This document shows positions 62,137-64,000 of a stretch of DNA of 64,000 nt, one piece after another. The position numbers and the translations under genes are program-made. How positions within the stretch are numbered: the first letter of the stretch is position 1; each line of letters opens with the position of its first letter. The notes under the pieces were generated by a model, which saw only the letters and a list, made by a program, of their open reading frames with translations, was not told the origin of the DNA and did no database searches. The DNA is from an uncultured Bryobacterales bacterium. Lineage in GTDB: Bacteria; Acidobacteriota; Terriglobia; Bryobacterales; UBA6623. The stretch is from positions 5,344,062 to 5,408,061 of the forward strand of contig OX638379.1 in assembly GCA_951813605.1 (NCBI GenBank). Direction: 5' to 3'.

Positions 62137-63588
62137 ATGGTCCTCTCAGTCCTCGCTTCCTATCTTGCGCTCGTTCTGGGCATTGGGCTGTTCGGCCACC
62201 GCTTGTTCCGAGGCACCGGGGAGGACTTCTTCCTCGCCAGCCGGACGATCGGCCCGTTGGTCTTGCTGCTGACGGTGTTCGGGACGAATATGACCGCATT
62301 CACGATCCTCGGGGCTTCGGGCGAGGCCTACCGGCGGGGCGTCGTCGTGTTCGCACTGATGGGATCCAGCACCGCCGTACTGGTCCCGTTCCTGATCTAT
62401 TACCTAGGGATTGAGGCTTGGAAGCAGGGCAAGCGCCACGGGCATGTCACCCAGGTGCAGCTCGTGCGGCACCGCTACGGTTCGGACGCTCTGGGCGCCT
62501 TGCTCTTCGCGGTCGTCGTGGCGCTCATGCTGCCCTACCTGTTGATCGGCGTGAAAGGCGGGGGGGATGCGCTCAATGCTTTGACAGGCGGTCCCGGAGT
62601 TGGGCTACCCGCGTGGACCGGAAGCCTCCTCGTATGTGCCGTGACCTACGTCTACGTCAGCTATGGCGGCATGCGCAGCAGCGCTTGGGTCAACGCGCTT
62701 CAAACCACTGTCTTCGTTTTTTTTGGCGTCGCTGCCTACGTTGCTGTGATGTCGGAGCAGGGGGGCCTCGCTGCGGCGATGGACCGCCTTCGGGAGGAGC
62801 ACAGGGCCATGGTTGCCTTCGGCTCCGACCGCTTCACGGTGCTGCAGATGGGCTCGTTCGTGATCCTGCCCCTCTGCACCGGGGCATTCCCTCATCTGTA
62901 CAGCCATTGGCTGTCCGCCCGCAGTGCCCGCTCCTTCCGCCTGGCGGTCGTGGCCTACCCGGTCCTCATTGCCGCGATCTGGTTCCCGAGCGTCACCCTG
63001 GGAGCTGCGGGCCGACTTCAATTCCCGCCCCCGCTAGACGGGCCGATCCTAGTGAAGATGATCGTCGCGAATACGGGCGAAATCCTCGCAGGCTGCCTCG
63101 CAGCCGGCGTGTTCGCCGCGATCATGTCCTCGCTCGATTCGCAGATCCTTGCCTTGGGAGCGATGTTCACGCATGACATTGTGCGCCACTACGGCTTCCA
63201 AGGCACGTTGCGGGAAGACCGGCAAGTTTGGTTCGGCAGGCTCTTCGTCCTCGCGTTCCTAGCGCTGGCGTTCGCTTGCTCGCTGGTAGCCTCGCAGTCG
63301 ATCTTCGCCTTAGGGACTTGGGCGCTAACCGGCTTCGCCGGGTTGCTGCCGATGTTCGCTGCCACGCTGTTCTGGCCCCGCGCGACGGCCTTCGGGGCGG
63401 CGAGTTCGATCCTGACCGTTGTTGGGCTGTGGGTGTGGTTCTTCTGGGATTCGCTTTCAGTCGAGGGAGCCTACAGCATCGGAGGAACCGGCCTCATGCC
63501 GGTCGCGGTCATCGTGCCAGCGGCTACTTTCTCGCTGGTGGCTTGCTCTTGGCTGACACCGCCGCCACGGGAATACGGAATCCAGTGA
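62137..63588 (+). CDS. Sodium:solute symporter (SSS family)
   Basis: 483 residues and about 13 membrane helices. FFLASRTIGPLVLLLTVFGTNMTAFTILGASGEAYRRG covers the first conserved helices, VTYVYVSYGGMRSSAWVNALQ is the sodium-site/helix-5-6 region, and FAAIMSSLDSQILALGAMFTHDIV is the helix-8 sodium-site signature. The substrate is unknown, but its place after the MarR-P450 gene suggests an organic acid, perhaps aromatic. Confidence 0.9.
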   Translation: MVLSVLASYLALVLGIGLFGHRLFRGTGEDFFLASRTIGPLVLLLTVFGTNMTAFTILGASGEAYRRGVVVFALMGSSTAVLVPFLIYYLGIEAWKQGKRHGHVTQVQLVRHRYGSDALGALLFAVVVALMLPYLLIGVKGGGDALNALTGGPGVGLPAWTGSLLVCAVTYVYVSYGGMRSSAWVNALQTTVFVFFGVAAYVAVMSEQGGLAAAMDRLREEHRAMVAFGSDRFTVLQMGSFVILPLCTGAFPHLYSHWLSARSARSFRLAVVAYPVLIAAIWFPSVTLGAAGRLQFPPPLDGPILVKMIVANTGEILAGCLAAGVFAAIMSSLDSQILALGAMFTHDIVRHYGFQGTLREDRQVWFGRLFVLAFLALAFACSLVASQSIFALGTWALTGFAGLLPMFAATLFWPRATAFGAASSILTVVGLWVWFFWDSLSVEGAYSIGGTGLMPVAVIVPAATFSLVACSWLTPPPREYGIQ

Positions 63589-63792
63589 TTTGTCAGTTTT
63601 CTCACTTGATCTTGCGAATTGGCCCGCACACGCTTCCCGCGCCAAGGTTTTTCCGTTTCTTAACGCTCCGAAGGGGCATTTCCCGCGACCACGTGCTACA
63701 TTCCGCCCTAGGGTTAGATGGGGATTGTGGCAGTCTCGCTCAAAAGCTGCAAATCTCGCCGGACGTCGGAATTCGAAGAGGGGTTTGAACTC

Positions 63793-64000
63793 ATGCATCG
63801 ACAGCGTTATGGCGTGTTCGCGCTCTTGGTTCTCCTGTTGACCGGCGTGCCGGCGGCGGCGCAGGTCAGTTTCGCCAGCGTCACCGGTGTCGTCGCGGAT
63901 TCGGCGGAGGCCGTGATTCCCGCTGCCAGCGTTGCCATTAAGAATGTGGATACTGGAATCGAAACGGCTGTCGAGACTAACGAGTCCGGCTACTTCACGC
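63793..64000 (+). CDS. Start of a second TonB-dependent/Oar-like receptor (cut by window edge)
   Basis: 69 residues are visible before the window ends. A signal peptide (MHRQRYGVFALLVLLLTG...AAAQ) is followed by a carboxypeptidase-regulatory-like strand pattern (VTGVVADSAEAVIPAASVAIKN and TGIETAVETNESGYF), the usual start of acidobacterial Oar-type receptors. GAGGGG lies about 9 bp before the ATG. The rest of the gene lies outside. Confidence 0.8.
   Translation, partial: MHRQRYGVFALLVLLLTGVPAAAQVSFASVTGVVADSAEAVIPAASVAIKNVDTGIETAVETNESGYFT

Overview
The window is high-GC bacterial DNA that looks like an Acidobacteriota genome, probably of the Bryobacterales/Solibacter type. This is an inference from gene content: an Oar-like TonB-dependent receptor with an N-terminal carboxypeptidase-regulatory domain, the start of a second one at the right edge, a planctomycete-type cytochrome (DUF1549/DUF1553) next to a DUF1501 protein, an exported sulfatase, an FG-GAP protein, and several oxidoreductases or isomerases with Tat-like leaders. 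I see no rRNA, no convincing tRNA, no CRISPR array, no insertion sequence and no phage genes.

Layout. 1-12.6 kb: an amidohydrolase tail, a TonB-dependent receptor broken by an internal deletion, an epoxide hydrolase, a 1-kb degenerate spacer, the DUF1549/DUF1553-DUF1501 pair, a small zinc-ribbon protein, asd, a radical-SAM protein and a TlpA-type thioredoxin fusion. 13-17.5 kb: accD-folC-plsC-xylB, closed by an intrinsic terminator. 17.9-22.3 kb, minus strand: aroC, pyrE, clpC. 22.4-29.9 kb: rlmB, a DinB-like protein, an FG-GAP protein, an SDF symporter, a sulfatase and a TPR-TonB protein. 30.4-35.3 kb: two nucleotide-sugar genes, a type IV pilin and cstA. 35.4-43.3 kb: a small zinc-ribbon protein, an exported mutarotase-like protein, dapA, then an ECF sigma factor, a double-zinc-finger anti-sigma factor and an Oar-like receptor on the minus strand. 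43.8-50.9 kb: a three-subunit molybdenum hydroxylase, purC, a hydroxypyruvate-isomerase-like protein and an aldo/keto reductase. 51-56 kb: gene remnants, exported proteins and a Gfo/Idh/MocA oxidoreductase.

The most striking locus is 55.7-63.6 kb. The minus strand carries a compact operon for protocatechuate degradation to 3-oxoadipate (pcaD, pcaC, pcaH, pcaG, pcaB), followed by an unrecognised gene. Facing it is a single open reading frame that fuses a MarR-type winged-helix domain to a complete cytochrome P450. It is followed within about 10 bp each by a DUF3311 small membrane protein and a sodium:solute symporter. The 66-bp divergent intergenic region holds a TTGCG-N4-CGCAA inverted repeat placed exactly between a -35 and a -10 element that would drive pca. 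The arrangement suggests a self-contained aromatic-compound module in which regulator and oxygenase are one polypeptide.
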